6,493 bases of DNA from Spirochaetales bacterium (GCA_007126415.1 SLBH01000111.1:1-6493), one strand, 5' to 3'. Shown: positions 1-6,493, counted from the first letter of the stretch. Notes: a model not told the origin generated them from the sequence alone. Numbers and translations: made by a program.

Positions 1-465
1 GAGCAGGAAGTTCGTACTTTGGCTGAGCAGAACGTCGATCGCCCGCGCACACTCGAGACCCGGTGCGTTCCGGCTCGCGAGTTGACCGCCGAGCAGCTTG
101 GAAACACACGCATGGTGGTGCTCGGCGGGCCAATCTACGCCGGGAAGCTCCCGCGGGCGTTGACTCGGTTCTGCGAGCGCAACCGCAAGGCTTTACTCGC
201 CCGCGACGTCGGGCTGTTTATCTCCAGCCTATACCAGGATGAGCGGGCGCGAGAGCAGTTGTTGAACGCGTATCCACAATGGCTGTTTGCGCACGCGGCG
301 ACCGCGGCAAATCTGGGCGGCAAAATCGAGCTTGCGAAGCTCAAGCGCTTCGATCGGCTTCTGATGACACGCTTTGCGAAGGTTGAGAACGACCTCGACA
401 GGATCGACGATCATCGCCTCGCCTCGTTTGCGGGCGAACTCTTTGCGCATCTCAGCCGCGAGTAA
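1..465 (+). CDS. Flavodoxin-domain protein, HemG-like, 5' end missing
   Basis: The reading frame is open from the first base to a TAA stop, giving about 155 residues; the start lies upstream of the window, so the TTG at 19 is not a credible start. The segment VVLGGPIYAGKLPRAL followed by a helix rich in Arg/Lys, then VGLFISSLYQ, matches the middle of flavodoxin-fold proteins of the protoporphyrinogen oxidase (HemG) type, where the Gly-Gly-Pro-Ile-Tyr loop lies by the FMN ring. The later LGGKIELAKLKRFDRL and a closing Asp-rich helix are also typical of this group. HemG-like proteins are about 170-180 residues, so only some 20-25 residues, including the FMN phosphate-binding loop, should be missing. 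HemG itself oxidises protoporphyrinogen IX with quinone as acceptor, but many homologues have no proven substrate and no other haem gene is visible here. It is probably a cytoplasmic FMN protein. It ends 6 bp before glgX and is likely co-transcribed with it. Confidence 0.72.
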   Translation, partial: EQEVRTLAEQNVDRPRTLETRCVPARELTAEQLGNTRMVVLGGPIYAGKLPRALTRFCERNRKALLARDVGLFISSLYQDERAREQLLNAYPQWLFAHAATAANLGGKIELAKLKRFDRLLMTRFAKVENDLDRIDDHRLASFAGELFAHLSRE

Positions 466-471
466 GCCGTA

Positions 472-2586
472 ATGCGAATATGGGCAGGTGAGTCGTACCC
501 ACTCGGGGCGCATTATGACGGCGCCGGAGTAAACGTATCGGTGTTCTCCGAGGCCGCCGAGTCGGTGGAGTTGTGCCTCTTCGACGAGAACGACAACGAC
601 AACGAACAGCGAATACGACTACCCGAAGAAACCGGAAACTGCTTCCACGGCTACTTCCCGGACCTCGAGCCCGGGCAGCGCTACGGGTTCCGCGTACACG
701 GCCCGTGGGCGCCGCACGAAGGCACGCGCTGCAACAGCAACAAGCTTCTACTCGACCCGTATGCACGCGCAATTCACGGCGGAGTCCAGTGGCACGAGTC
801 GGTATTCCCGTATCACTTCTCAGAGCCCAACGGCGAGCCGAACAACCTCGACAGCGCGGCCTACATGCCGAAAGGGGTAATCACCCAACCGCACTTCGAG
901 TGGTCCGGCGATCGCAGGCTCAACATCCCGGAACACGAGCTCGTGATCTACGAGACGCACGTGAAGGGCTTCACGGTTCAGCACCCGGGAATCGAGCCTC
1001 AGTTACGCGGCACCTACGCCGCGCTCGGGCACCCGGCCGCGATCGAACACTTCAAGAACCTCGGAATCAACGCGGTAGAGCTCATGCCGGTGCATCATTT
1101 CGTTCACGACAAACACTTGGTTGAGCGCGGCCTGCGAAACTACTGGGGCTACAACAGTATCGGTTTTTTCGCTCCTCACAGCGAGTACGCCGCCGATAAG
1201 CGGCCGGGCGCGCAGGTGGCCGAGTTCAAGAACATGGTGAAGGCGTTGCACCAAGCCGGCATCGAGGTGTTTCTCGACGTCGTCTACAACCACACCGCCG
1301 AGGGGAACCATCTTGGGCCGGTACTGTCGTTTAAGGGGCTCGACAACGCCGCGTATTACCGCCTCATGGCGGACGACCCGCAGTACTACATGGATTATAC
1401 CGGCACCGGCAACAGCCTGAACATGCGTCACCCCCATGTCTTGCAACTCATCATGGACTCGCTCCGCTACTGGATAGTAGAAATGCATGTCGACGGTTTT
1501 CGATTCGACCTCGCCTCAACGCTTGCGCGTGAGCTGCACGACGTCGACCGCTTGTCGGCTTTTTTTGACATCATTCACCAAGACCCGGTGATCCGCAGGG
1601 CTAAGCTCATCGCCGAGCCGTGGGACGTCGGCGAAGGCGGCTACCAGGTCGGCAACTTCCCGCCGGGCTGGGCCGAGTGGAACGGCAAGTATCGAGACAC
1701 GGTGCGCGACTACTGGCGCGGCGAGGACCAGACCTTGGCGGAGTTTGCCACGCGTTTCACCGGCAGCTCTGACCTGTACGAGAGCAGCAGCCGCAGACCG
1801 TACGCGAGCATCAACTTCATAACCGCGCACGACGGATTCACGCTGCACGATCTCGTGTCGTACAACGACAAACACAACCAGGACAACGGCGAGGACGGCC
1901 GCGACGGTGAGAGCCACAACCGCTCCTGGAACTGCGGAGTAGAGGGCCCTACCGACGATCCGGAGGTCAACGAGCTGCGCGCCCGGCAGAAGCGAAACTT
2001 CCTCGGCACGCTGTTTCTCTCGCAAGGGATTCCCATGATGCTCGGCGGTGACGAGCTCGGCCGAGCGCAAGGCGGCAACAACAACACCTACTGCCAAGAT
2101 AACAAAATCTCCTGGTTCGACTGGAACAACATCGACGACGAACTCCTCGAGTTCACCTCGCGCTTGATTAAGTTCCGGGCCGCTCACCCGGTGTTTCGCC
2201 GCCGGCGCTGGTTCCAAGGGCGGCCTATTCACGGCAAAGGGCTCCACGATATCGCGTGGCTCACGCCCACCGGCAAGCCCATGGCCGAGCGGCACTGGAA
2301 CCAAGGCTACGCAAAGGTGATCGGCATCTACCTTAACGGGCACTCGCTTCCGGGAACCAACATATTCGGCCAACGCATGACCGACGACACCTTTCTGCTA
2401 TTACTGAACGCGTACTGGGAGTCGATCGAGTTCTCGCTTCCGGCGAAGCGCTGGGCGAAATACTGGGAGCCGCTTCTCGATACCGCGCTCGGCGGTTTCA
2501 TAGACGACGAAGTAACGCCGATTGCGGCGCGTACGCCGGTTGCGGTAGAGGGCCGGTCGCTGCAACTGCTCCGCAAAACCGGTTGA
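472..2586 (+). CDS. glgX: Glycogen debranching enzyme GlgX (GH13 isoamylase type)
   Basis: This 704-residue protein hydrolyses alpha-1,6 branch points of glycogen, mainly the short limit-dextrin branches left by glycogen phosphorylase. An N-terminal CBM48-type beta domain (about residues 8-100, opening with YPLGAHYDGAGVNVSVFSE) precedes a GH13 (beta/alpha)8 barrel and a C-terminal beta domain (about 610-700). All four GH13 motifs are intact: DVVYNHT at 269-275, GFRFD with nucleophile Asp346, IAEPWD with acid/base Glu382, and TAHDG with transition-state Asp454. The GlgX/TreX signature GGDELGRAQGGNNN (525-538), ending in TYCQDN, is present. There is no signal peptide, so the enzyme is cytoplasmic, unlike secreted isoamylases. 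Length agrees with the GlgX/TreX family (about 650-720). The ATG fits the family N-terminus, although no good Shine-Dalgarno lies before it; translation may be coupled to the flavodoxin gene 6 bp upstream. No other glycogen gene is in the window. An archaeal-style TreX activity cannot be excluded. Confidence 0.95.
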   Translation: MRIWAGESYPLGAHYDGAGVNVSVFSEAAESVELCLFDENDNDNEQRIRLPEETGNCFHGYFPDLEPGQRYGFRVHGPWAPHEGTRCNSNKLLLDPYARAIHGGVQWHESVFPYHFSEPNGEPNNLDSAAYMPKGVITQPHFEWSGDRRLNIPEHELVIYETHVKGFTVQHPGIEPQLRGTYAALGHPAAIEHFKNLGINAVELMPVHHFVHDKHLVERGLRNYWGYNSIGFFAPHSEYAADKRPGAQVAEFKNMVKALHQAGIEVFLDVVYNHTAEGNHLGPVLSFKGLDNAAYYRLMADDPQYYMDYTGTGNSLNMRHPHVLQLIMDSLRYWIVEMHVDGFRFDLASTLARELHDVDRLSAFFDIIHQDPVIRRAKLIAEPWDVGEGGYQVGNFPPGWAEWNGKYRDTVRDYWRGEDQTLAEFATRFTGSSDLYESSSRRPYASINFITAHDGFTLHDLVSYNDKHNQDNGEDGRDGESHNRSWNCGVEGPTDDPEVNELRARQKRNFLGTLFLSQGIPMMLGGDELGRAQGGNNNTYCQDNKISWFDWNNIDDELLEFTSRLIKFRAAHPVFRRRRWFQGRPIHGKGLHDIAWLTPTGKPMAERHWNQGYAKVIGIYLNGHSLPGTNIFGQRMTDDTFLLLLNAYWESIEFSLPAKRWAKYWEPLLDTALGGFIDDEVTPIAARTPVAVEGRSLQLLRKTG

Positions 2587-2595
2587 GCGCCGCGT

Positions 2596-3807
2596 TTACG
2601 AGCGTTCCAGCAGAAACAAGTACTCGGTTACGTGGATCGAGCGGTTTCTGAGATTCCTGCTGCCCCGAAACGTGTTGTAGCGCTGCGCGAGAACCTCTAA
2701 CCGCCCGTGCCTTGAGAGCATTGTTTTCAGCTGCTCGTGCGTTATGAAGCCCTCGGAGTTGAACGAGACGAGGACGACCTTCGCAGGAATGCGCTCTATG
2801 AGGTCGGTAAGTGCCGAAAGCGCACGCTTGCGCGAGTTGTACGCCGAGCGGCGCCAATTGTCCGGGATGCCGGACACCCGGCTGAGCCGTTGCGGCTCTC
2901 GATACTCGGTAAGCAAGTTCAGCATGAAGTAGTTCGAGCCGTACGGGTGTTGGTTGTACGGCGGGTCGAGATACGCGATATCGAGCTCCGGCAGACTGCC
3001 TACCACCGTGGCGGCGTCGTCACGGTGAATCTCAACCGGCAATGAATAGCGGCTCAAAATCGGAAGCTGCAACTCAATACTCCCGGTTATGCGCGTCATC
3101 GCGTCGCCGTTGCTACCGCCGAAACGGCCGATACCGGTCTCGCGGTCCTTGTAGAATCCCTTGAACACCCCTGCGGTGTTGGCGTGAACCGAGGCTTCGG
3201 ACAACAGCGGCCCGATGAGCAAGGGTTGAAGCCGCTCGGGCAACGCGCCGATGAGCCGACGGGCGGTGTCGAGATACCGGGCGTTGCGCCTTGTGTAGAA
3301 CACGCGTTCCCCGGCCCGAATCGCGCTGTCGTAGCGCGGCGCGTACCGCCGCGCGATCATGCCGTCGCGGTCAAGTTCGCCGGCGAGTTGCGCGCGTAGC
3401 TCGTTGTACGCTGCGCCGAGTTCGTCCGCGTCCACCTCATCGCGGTTCGCGAGGTAACAGCGGTTTATGATCTCGGCATACGGCTCGAGGTCGTTCACGA
3501 TCAGCGCTCCGGCGTAACGTTTAAAGAAACGCGCCACCACCCCGGAGCCGGAGAAGAGATCGGCCATGACCGGCTCGTTCACACCGAGCCGGCGCGTCGC
3601 GGCCTGCACGCCTCGAGCGATCAACGGCAGTAACGTGCGTTTGTTGCCGATGTACGTGATCAGCTGGTCGGTGAGATAGCCCGACGTGTCGTCGCCCGGG
3701 AGCGCAAGACCGGACTGCTCGGCGCCGTTGTATTCTATTGCGCCGCCGGCGGCGGCGGCATCCCCGGCGCCGCCGCGCCGGCTGAACTCACGTTCATGTT
3801 GCTTCAT
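2596..3807 (-). CDS. D12-class DNA adenine-N6 methyltransferase (FokI-methylase-like)
   Basis: The protein transfers a methyl group from S-adenosylmethionine to adenine N6 in a specific DNA site. Numbered from the ATG at 3807 (403 residues), it shows YIGNKR (52-57, motif X), ADLFSGSGVV (82-91, motif I, SAM binding), an acidic ND at 105-106 (motif II) and DPPY at 281-284 (motif IV, catalytic). Order X-I-IV is that of the alpha/D12 class. The ~190 residues between motifs I and IV should hold the target-recognition part. The wording YLDPPYNQHPYGSNYFMLNLL and the C-terminal YNTFRGSRNLRNRSIHVTEY recall one conserved FokI-methylase-like subfamily (from memory). The frame stays open up to an ATG at 3960 (454 residues), but those extra 51 residues resemble no domain and that ATG overlaps the azlC start, so I prefer 3807; even this leaves a ~45-residue Ala/Gly-rich extension. 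The Shine-Dalgarno is weak (GGGCGG). No endonuclease is adjacent. The specificity is unknown. Confidence 0.9.
   Translation of the reverse strand: MKQHEREFSRRGGAGDAAAAGGAIEYNGAEQSGLALPGDDTSGYLTDQLITYIGNKRTLLPLIARGVQAATRRLGVNEPVMADLFSGSGVVARFFKRYAGALIVNDLEPYAEIINRCYLANRDEVDADELGAAYNELRAQLAGELDRDGMIARRYAPRYDSAIRAGERVFYTRRNARYLDTARRLIGALPERLQPLLIGPLLSEASVHANTAGVFKGFYKDRETGIGRFGGSNGDAMTRITGSIELQLPILSRYSLPVEIHRDDAATVVGSLPELDIAYLDPPYNQHPYGSNYFMLNLLTEYREPQRLSRVSGIPDNWRRSAYNSRKRALSALTDLIERIPAKVVLVSFNSEGFITHEQLKTMLSRHGRLEVLAQRYNTFRGSRNLRNRSIHVTEYLFLLERS
3748..3776. repeat. GGC trinucleotide run and GC hairpin inside the methyltransferase 5' end
   Basis: Four GGC units (3748-3759) are followed by an inverted arm. 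GCGGCGGC (3752-3759) can pair perfectly with GCCGCCGC (3769-3776) across a 9-base loop, an 8-bp all-G:C stem. A 12-bp perfect palindrome GCCGCCGGCGGC (3742-3753) overlaps it. On the minus strand this encodes a Gly/Ala-rich stretch just before the conserved part of the methyltransferase. The hairpin would sit about 30 bases inside the message if translation begins at 3807. Whether it has a role in expression is unknown; it may only reflect GC-rich low complexity. Confidence 0.5.
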
Positions 3808-3958
3808 ACCGCCCAAAACTCGTCGCCACGATACTGCAAAGGCTGCTTGAGGTCTACCGGCCCGCCGTTCCACCCGCTTCGTCGGTGGGCTATTGATCAC
3901 CTCGGGCAAATTCGGCGATGATGGCGAGGCTTGATCCACTCCGGTACAAGTTGTAACC
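3808..3958. promoter_or_regulatory. Divergent control region between methyltransferase and azlC
   Basis: This ~150 bp lies between the preferred methyltransferase start (leftward) and the azlC start (rightward), so promoters for both should be here if the shorter methyltransferase start is right. The best rightward match I see is TTGATC (3893-3898), an 18-base spacer, then GATGAT (3917-3922), each 4 of 6 to the sigma-70 consensus; it is weak. I see no convincing leftward promoter, no clear operator dyad and no riboswitch fold. Codons in the leftward frame read through without a stop, so the region could instead code for an N-terminal extension. Confidence 0.3.
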
Positions 3959-4723
3959 ATGACGAACCATCAAACGACCACAGACTCCACAGCCCCCCGC
4001 GCTGAAAACTCAGGCGATATCTCATCAACTGAGGCGTTGAAAGAGGCGGCCCCGGCCGTCTTTCCGATCATGCTCGGGATCGTCCCGTTTGGCCTTGCGT
4101 ACGCGATCGTTGGGCGCGCGGCCGGGCTAACCGCGGGTGAGCTGCTGCTGATGTCGGCCGCCGTGTTTGCCGGTGCGTCTCAGATGATCGCGGTGAGCAT
4201 CTTGAGCGAGGGTGTAACCGCGGCCGGAGTACTAATGGTCGCAACGCTGCTCGTGAACCTGCGGCATGTGTTGATGGGCGCCACGCTGGCCCCGCATGTG
4301 GAGCGTTTCTCGATGCCCCGCCAGGCGCTGATCGCGTTTTTCATGATCGACGAGAGCTTCGCCTTGACGATCAACCGCGCCGAACGCGCCGGCTTCAGCT
4401 TCCGTTACTATCTCGCAGTTGGGCTGCTGTTTTTCTGCGGTTGGTTCACGGTTACCGGTGTGGGAATCGCGATCGGTGGATTGATCGAGGACCCGTTCGC
4501 GCTTCCGATTGAGTTCGTGATGCCGGCAACCTTCATGGTTCTGGTAGTGCCGTTCTTGCGAACATCCACCGGGCGCGCCGCCGCCGCGGTCGGCGCTATC
4601 GCGGCGGTCCTCGGGGCACTCTACATCGAGGGACACTGGTACATCGCGATCGCGGGCGTTGCTTCGGCCGTTACCGGAACGCTGCTCGAGACCTACCACG
4701 AGAGGCGCAGCGATGCGCGCTGA
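3959..4723 (+). CDS. azlC: AzlC-family branched-chain amino acid exporter, large subunit
   Basis: This 254-residue inner-membrane protein is the large subunit of an AzlCD (YgaZH-type) exporter, which in known cases expels branched-chain amino acids or methionine. After a hydrophilic, Thr-rich tail (residues 1-30), hydrophobic segments follow from about 32-52, 60-80, 88-108, 120-138, 150-175, 185-200, 207-222 and 227-244. Family marks are clear: PIMLGIVPFGLAYA (36-49), VFAGASQMIAV (69-79), LLVNLRHVLMGATL (97-110) and the DESFA turn (131-135). The ATG at 3959 is the first start codon after an in-frame TGA at 3932, but no Shine-Dalgarno is visible before it; a leaderless or weakly initiated message is possible. 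It overlaps azlD by 11 bp, so both are co-transcribed and probably translationally coupled. The substrate cannot be fixed from sequence alone. Confidence 0.93.
   Translation: MTNHQTTTDSTAPRAENSGDISSTEALKEAAPAVFPIMLGIVPFGLAYAIVGRAAGLTAGELLLMSAAVFAGASQMIAVSILSEGVTAAGVLMVATLLVNLRHVLMGATLAPHVERFSMPRQALIAFFMIDESFALTINRAERAGFSFRYYLAVGLLFFCGWFTVTGVGIAIGGLIEDPFALPIEFVMPATFMVLVVPFLRTSTGRAAAAVGAIAAVLGALYIEGHWYIAIAGVASAVTGTLLETYHERRSDAR
4700..4705 (+). promoter_or_regulatory. Ribosome binding site of azlD
   Basis: GAGAGG lies inside the 3' end of azlC, 7 bases before the ATG at 4713. It decides the azlD start in favour of 4713 over upstream GTG/TTG codons of the same frame, which would give an N-terminus unlike the family. 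Confidence 0.65.
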
Positions 4724-5036
4724 GTTTGTCCTGCTCATCCTCGCAATGGGAGCCATCACCTACGCAACGCGCGTCACCTCGTTCGCGGTCCTGCGCCTAA
4801 CCGGAATGCCCGCGTGGTTGCGCCGCGCGGTTCGCTACGTCCCGGTCGGTGTTCTGGTGGCGCTGATTCTACCGACACTTCTGATCCAAGACGACAGGCT
4901 CGCGCTGCATCTCGGCAATCACTATCTTATCGCCGGAGTGTTCACTGCGTTTGTCGCCTGGAAGACCAAAAACGTCGCGGTCACGGTGGGGCTCGGCCTG
5001 GCTGCGGTGTTCGCGCTCGCGTTCATTGGGCTCTGA
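4713..5036 (+). CDS. azlD: AzlD-family branched-chain amino acid exporter, small subunit
   Basis: This 107-residue, very hydrophobic protein is the small partner of AzlC in a two-component amino acid export system. Four likely membrane segments lie at about 5-25, 40-60, 66-82 and 86-106. The opening LILAMGAITYATRVTSF (8-24) is the conserved small-subunit N-terminus (the usual form is a TYxxR motif in the first helix), followed by LRRAVRYVPVGVLVALILP (36-54), and FVAWKTKNVAVTVGLG (80-95) is the usual end. The length agrees with AzlD proteins (about 100-110). The ATG overlaps the end of azlC by 11 bp and has a good Shine-Dalgarno, which fits translational coupling and near-equal production of the two subunits. 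The frame is open further upstream to about 4659, but that stretch is the out-of-frame 3' end of azlC. The gene ends 24 bp from the convergent aminopeptidase gene. Confidence 0.92.
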   Translation: MRAEFVLLILAMGAITYATRVTSFAVLRLTGMPAWLRRAVRYVPVGVLVALILPTLLIQDDRLALHLGNHYLIAGVFTAFVAWKTKNVAVTVGLGLAAVFALAFIGL

Positions 5037-5060
5037 GAGCGTTTCCGCCGTTCAAGACGA

Positions 5061-6482
5061 TTACTTCCCAAGCAAATGCCGTTGAAGCTCAACAAGCGCG
5101 TGCGCGTCGCGTAGGTCGCCCGTCTCGCGAATACTGTGCATCGCGACAATCGGGACCCCGATATCGACCGGGTCGATGCCGGTTCGAGCCCAGCCGAACG
5201 GTCCGATCGTTGAGCCGGAGCGCATATCAGAACGCACCGCAAGGTATTGAAGCGGCACCCCGGCTTCCTCGGCAGCCGCCTCCACGCGCGCCGCACCCGA
5301 GGTCGAGGTGGCGTAGCGCAGCTTGGCGTTGAGCTTGATCGCGGGGCCACCGCCGAGAACCGGCGCGTAATCGCTGTCGTACTTCGCAGCGTATCCCGGA
5401 TGTAGCGCGTGCGCTGCATCGTTTGAAACCAAGAGCGAGCACGCCGCCGCCCGGTAGTAGTCTTCGGTATCTCCGCCGAGCGTGGAGACAACGCGACCGA
5501 GCACGCCCTCGAGAAACGACGAATCGGCGCCCGGCCCCGCCCTGCTGCCGACTTCCTCGGCGTCGAACAGCACCGCGACCTGCGTTGCCTCACCCGCTTC
5601 GGCGCCCACAAGCGCCCCCAACGCCGACCAAGCGCCGACAAGGTTGTCGAGCCTTCCGCCGGCGTACAGCCGCGAGCCCGAGCCGAGCGCCTCAGCCGCG
5701 CAGGTGTCCCAGAGCAGAAGGTCCCAGCTCAGCACCCGCTCGAGCTCTACCCCTGCGTTCTCGGCGAGCTCCCCCACCAACGCTCCGGCGGCCTTCGGAA
5801 AACGAGCGCGCGGCGGGCGGGCGCTCCCCTGAGCACCACCCGGCGAACCCTGCTGCGTTCCGTCAGGCCCCTCGGACGGTGCCTCGGGCCGCGCCTCGGA
5901 AAGCCGCGCGGGATTCACCAGCGCCGCGAGGTGATCCTGCGGATTGTACTCAAACCCCTTGTTGAGATCGCGGTTGAGATGGATCGCCAGGTTCGGAATG
6001 ATCGCGACCGGTCCATCGGTGCTCACCAAGACCGACTCCGCACAGCCGCGCCCGGCGTCCCGGCCCTCGCCCGATTGCACCATCAACCGACCGGCGATCC
6101 CGAGGTCGCGGTCCAGCCAGGAGGAAAGAATTGGCCCGCCGTAAACCTCAACCGGCACGCGCAGAAGATCATGAAACCGCTCGGTTCCGCGGACCTTGAG
6201 CTTGAGCGCCGGACTGTCGAGGTGCGCGGCCACGATGCGAAAACCGCTATCCGCCGGAGTACCGGCGCCGACTCGAAACGCGACGATCGCCGACCCGGCC
6301 CGTCGGAGGAAATATGCTCTCCCCGGCTCCAACCGCCACCGCTCGGTTTCGTGGATCTCGGTGAACCCCTGCTCGCGTAAGCGCGACGCCGCGCCGGCCG
6401 CAGCGTGATACGGCGTCGGCGAACTACTGAGAAACCGCAACAACTCGAGCTCCGATGACTCGCGCTTATCGACGGTTCCCAT
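5061..6482 (-). CDS. M18-family metallo-aminopeptidase
   Basis: This 473-residue cytoplasmic enzyme belongs to peptidase family M18 (aspartyl aminopeptidase/ApeB/yeast aminopeptidase I), di-zinc exopeptidases that remove N-terminal residues, often acidic ones, from peptides and assemble into large tetrahedral dodecamers. All expected metal and catalytic residues can be placed: AAHLDSP with His87 and Asp89, GGRLDN with bridging Asp279, DAEEVGS with catalytic Glu309 and ligand Glu310, SNDAAHALHPGY with Asp355, and AMHSIRE with His449. SDMRSGSTIGPF (418-429) is also a family signature. The common length is about 430; the extra comes from a Gly/Pro-rich stretch at about 191-229, between HLNRDLNKGF and the ILSWDLLL-like region (here VLSWDLLLWDT, 250-260). 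The ATG at 6482 has GGAG 7 bases upstream and begins at the family N-terminus (TPYHAAA at 23-29). Substrate preference (acidic versus broad) is not decided by sequence. It converges on azlD and appears monocistronic within the window. Confidence 0.94.
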   Translation of the reverse strand: MGTVDKRESSELELLRFLSSSPTPYHAAAGAASRLREQGFTEIHETERWRLEPGRAYFLRRAGSAIVAFRVGAGTPADSGFRIVAAHLDSPALKLKVRGTERFHDLLRVPVEVYGGPILSSWLDRDLGIAGRLMVQSGEGRDAGRGCAESVLVSTDGPVAIIPNLAIHLNRDLNKGFEYNPQDHLAALVNPARLSEARPEAPSEGPDGTQQGSPGGAQGSARPPRARFPKAAGALVGELAENAGVELERVLSWDLLLWDTCAAEALGSGSRLYAGGRLDNLVGAWSALGALVGAEAGEATQVAVLFDAEEVGSRAGPGADSSFLEGVLGRVVSTLGGDTEDYYRAAACSLLVSNDAAHALHPGYAAKYDSDYAPVLGGGPAIKLNAKLRYATSTSGAARVEAAAEEAGVPLQYLAVRSDMRSGSTIGPFGWARTGIDPVDIGVPIVAMHSIRETGDLRDAHALVELQRHLLGK

Positions 6483-6489
6483 TACTGCG

Positions 6490-6493
6490 CTCC
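6490..6493 (-). promoter_or_regulatory. Ribosome binding site of the M18 aminopeptidase
   Basis: On the minus strand GGAG stands 7 bases before the ATG at 6482 and supports that start. It is cut by the window edge and may extend further upstream. Confidence 0.6.

Noticed and set aside
583..609. Asp/Asn-rich GACAAC repeat in the CBM48 domain of glgX
   Set aside because: It is short and in a surface loop position (residues 38-46) where the family varies in length; a local expansion there is unremarkable.
1516..2373. A 285-codon open frame on the minus strand inside glgX
   Set aside because: It lies wholly antisense to the catalytic barrel of glgX, whose motifs are all intact, and its product is a Val/Ala/Arg-rich string without recognisable motifs. 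Long antisense frames are common in GC-rich genes.
2576..2584. AACCGGTT palindrome at the end of glgX, considered as an operator or terminator element
   Set aside because: It is only 8 bp, lies within coding sequence, has no loop and no T run, and is not repeated elsewhere that I noticed.
4659..4712. Upstream extension of azlD to a non-ATG start
   Set aside because: The extra 18 residues are the out-of-frame end of azlC and are unlike AzlD N-termini; the ATG at 4713 has a good Shine-Dalgarno.
5030..5040. GCTCTGAGAGC dyad at the azlD stop, considered as a terminator
   Set aside because: The arms leave at most a 3-base loop on a 4-bp stem, and no T run follows on either strand.
4922..5641. 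A 239-codon minus-strand frame spanning azlD, the gap and part of the aminopeptidase
   Set aside because: It is an Arg/Ser-rich shadow crossing two well-supported genes in other frames.
5423..5965. A 180-codon open frame on the plus strand inside the aminopeptidase gene
   Set aside because: Its product is an Arg/Pro/Ala-rich string typical of a shadow frame opposite a GC-rich gene, and the minus-strand frame has the full M18 motif set.

Overview
The window is an ordinary-looking, densely coded stretch of bacterial chromosome, G+C-rich (roughly 60% by eye). It carries six protein-coding genes and no RNA gene, insertion sequence, CRISPR array or phage gene that I can support. The gene set (HemG-like flavodoxin, GlgX, D12-class adenine methyltransferase, AzlCD, M18 aminopeptidase) fits a free-living heterotroph. 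A G+C-rich spirochaete-type genome would be compatible, but nothing here fixes the phylum, so that is a weak guess.

Layout, left to right. Positions 1-465 (+) hold the C-terminal ~155 residues of a flavodoxin-fold protein related to menaquinone-dependent protoporphyrinogen oxidase (HemG); its start is outside the window. Six bases later lies glgX (472-2586, +), a complete glycogen debranching enzyme. Only 9 bp further on, a DNA adenine methyltransferase gene ends on the opposite strand (2596-3807, -, possibly starting as far up as 3960). A ~150 bp divergent control region follows, then azlC (3959-4723, +) and azlD (4713-5036, +), which overlap by 11 bp and encode a two-part branched-chain amino acid exporter. 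After 24 bp, an M18 metallo-aminopeptidase gene (5061-6482, -) converges on azlD. Its start and its Shine-Dalgarno sequence are the last bases of the window.

The genes form four short transcription units of alternating direction (+ +, -, + +, -), not one large operon. Functional links are only clear inside the azlCD pair. An aminopeptidase that releases free amino acids next to an amino acid exporter is suggestive, but the two converge and are not co-transcribed. The methyltransferase has no restriction endonuclease beside it in the window, so it looks like an orphan here.

I found no convincing new biological system. The points most worth a second look are the real start of the methyltransferase and its GC-rich, repeat-bearing N-terminal region, its orphan status, and a low-complexity Gly/Pro-rich insertion in the aminopeptidase.
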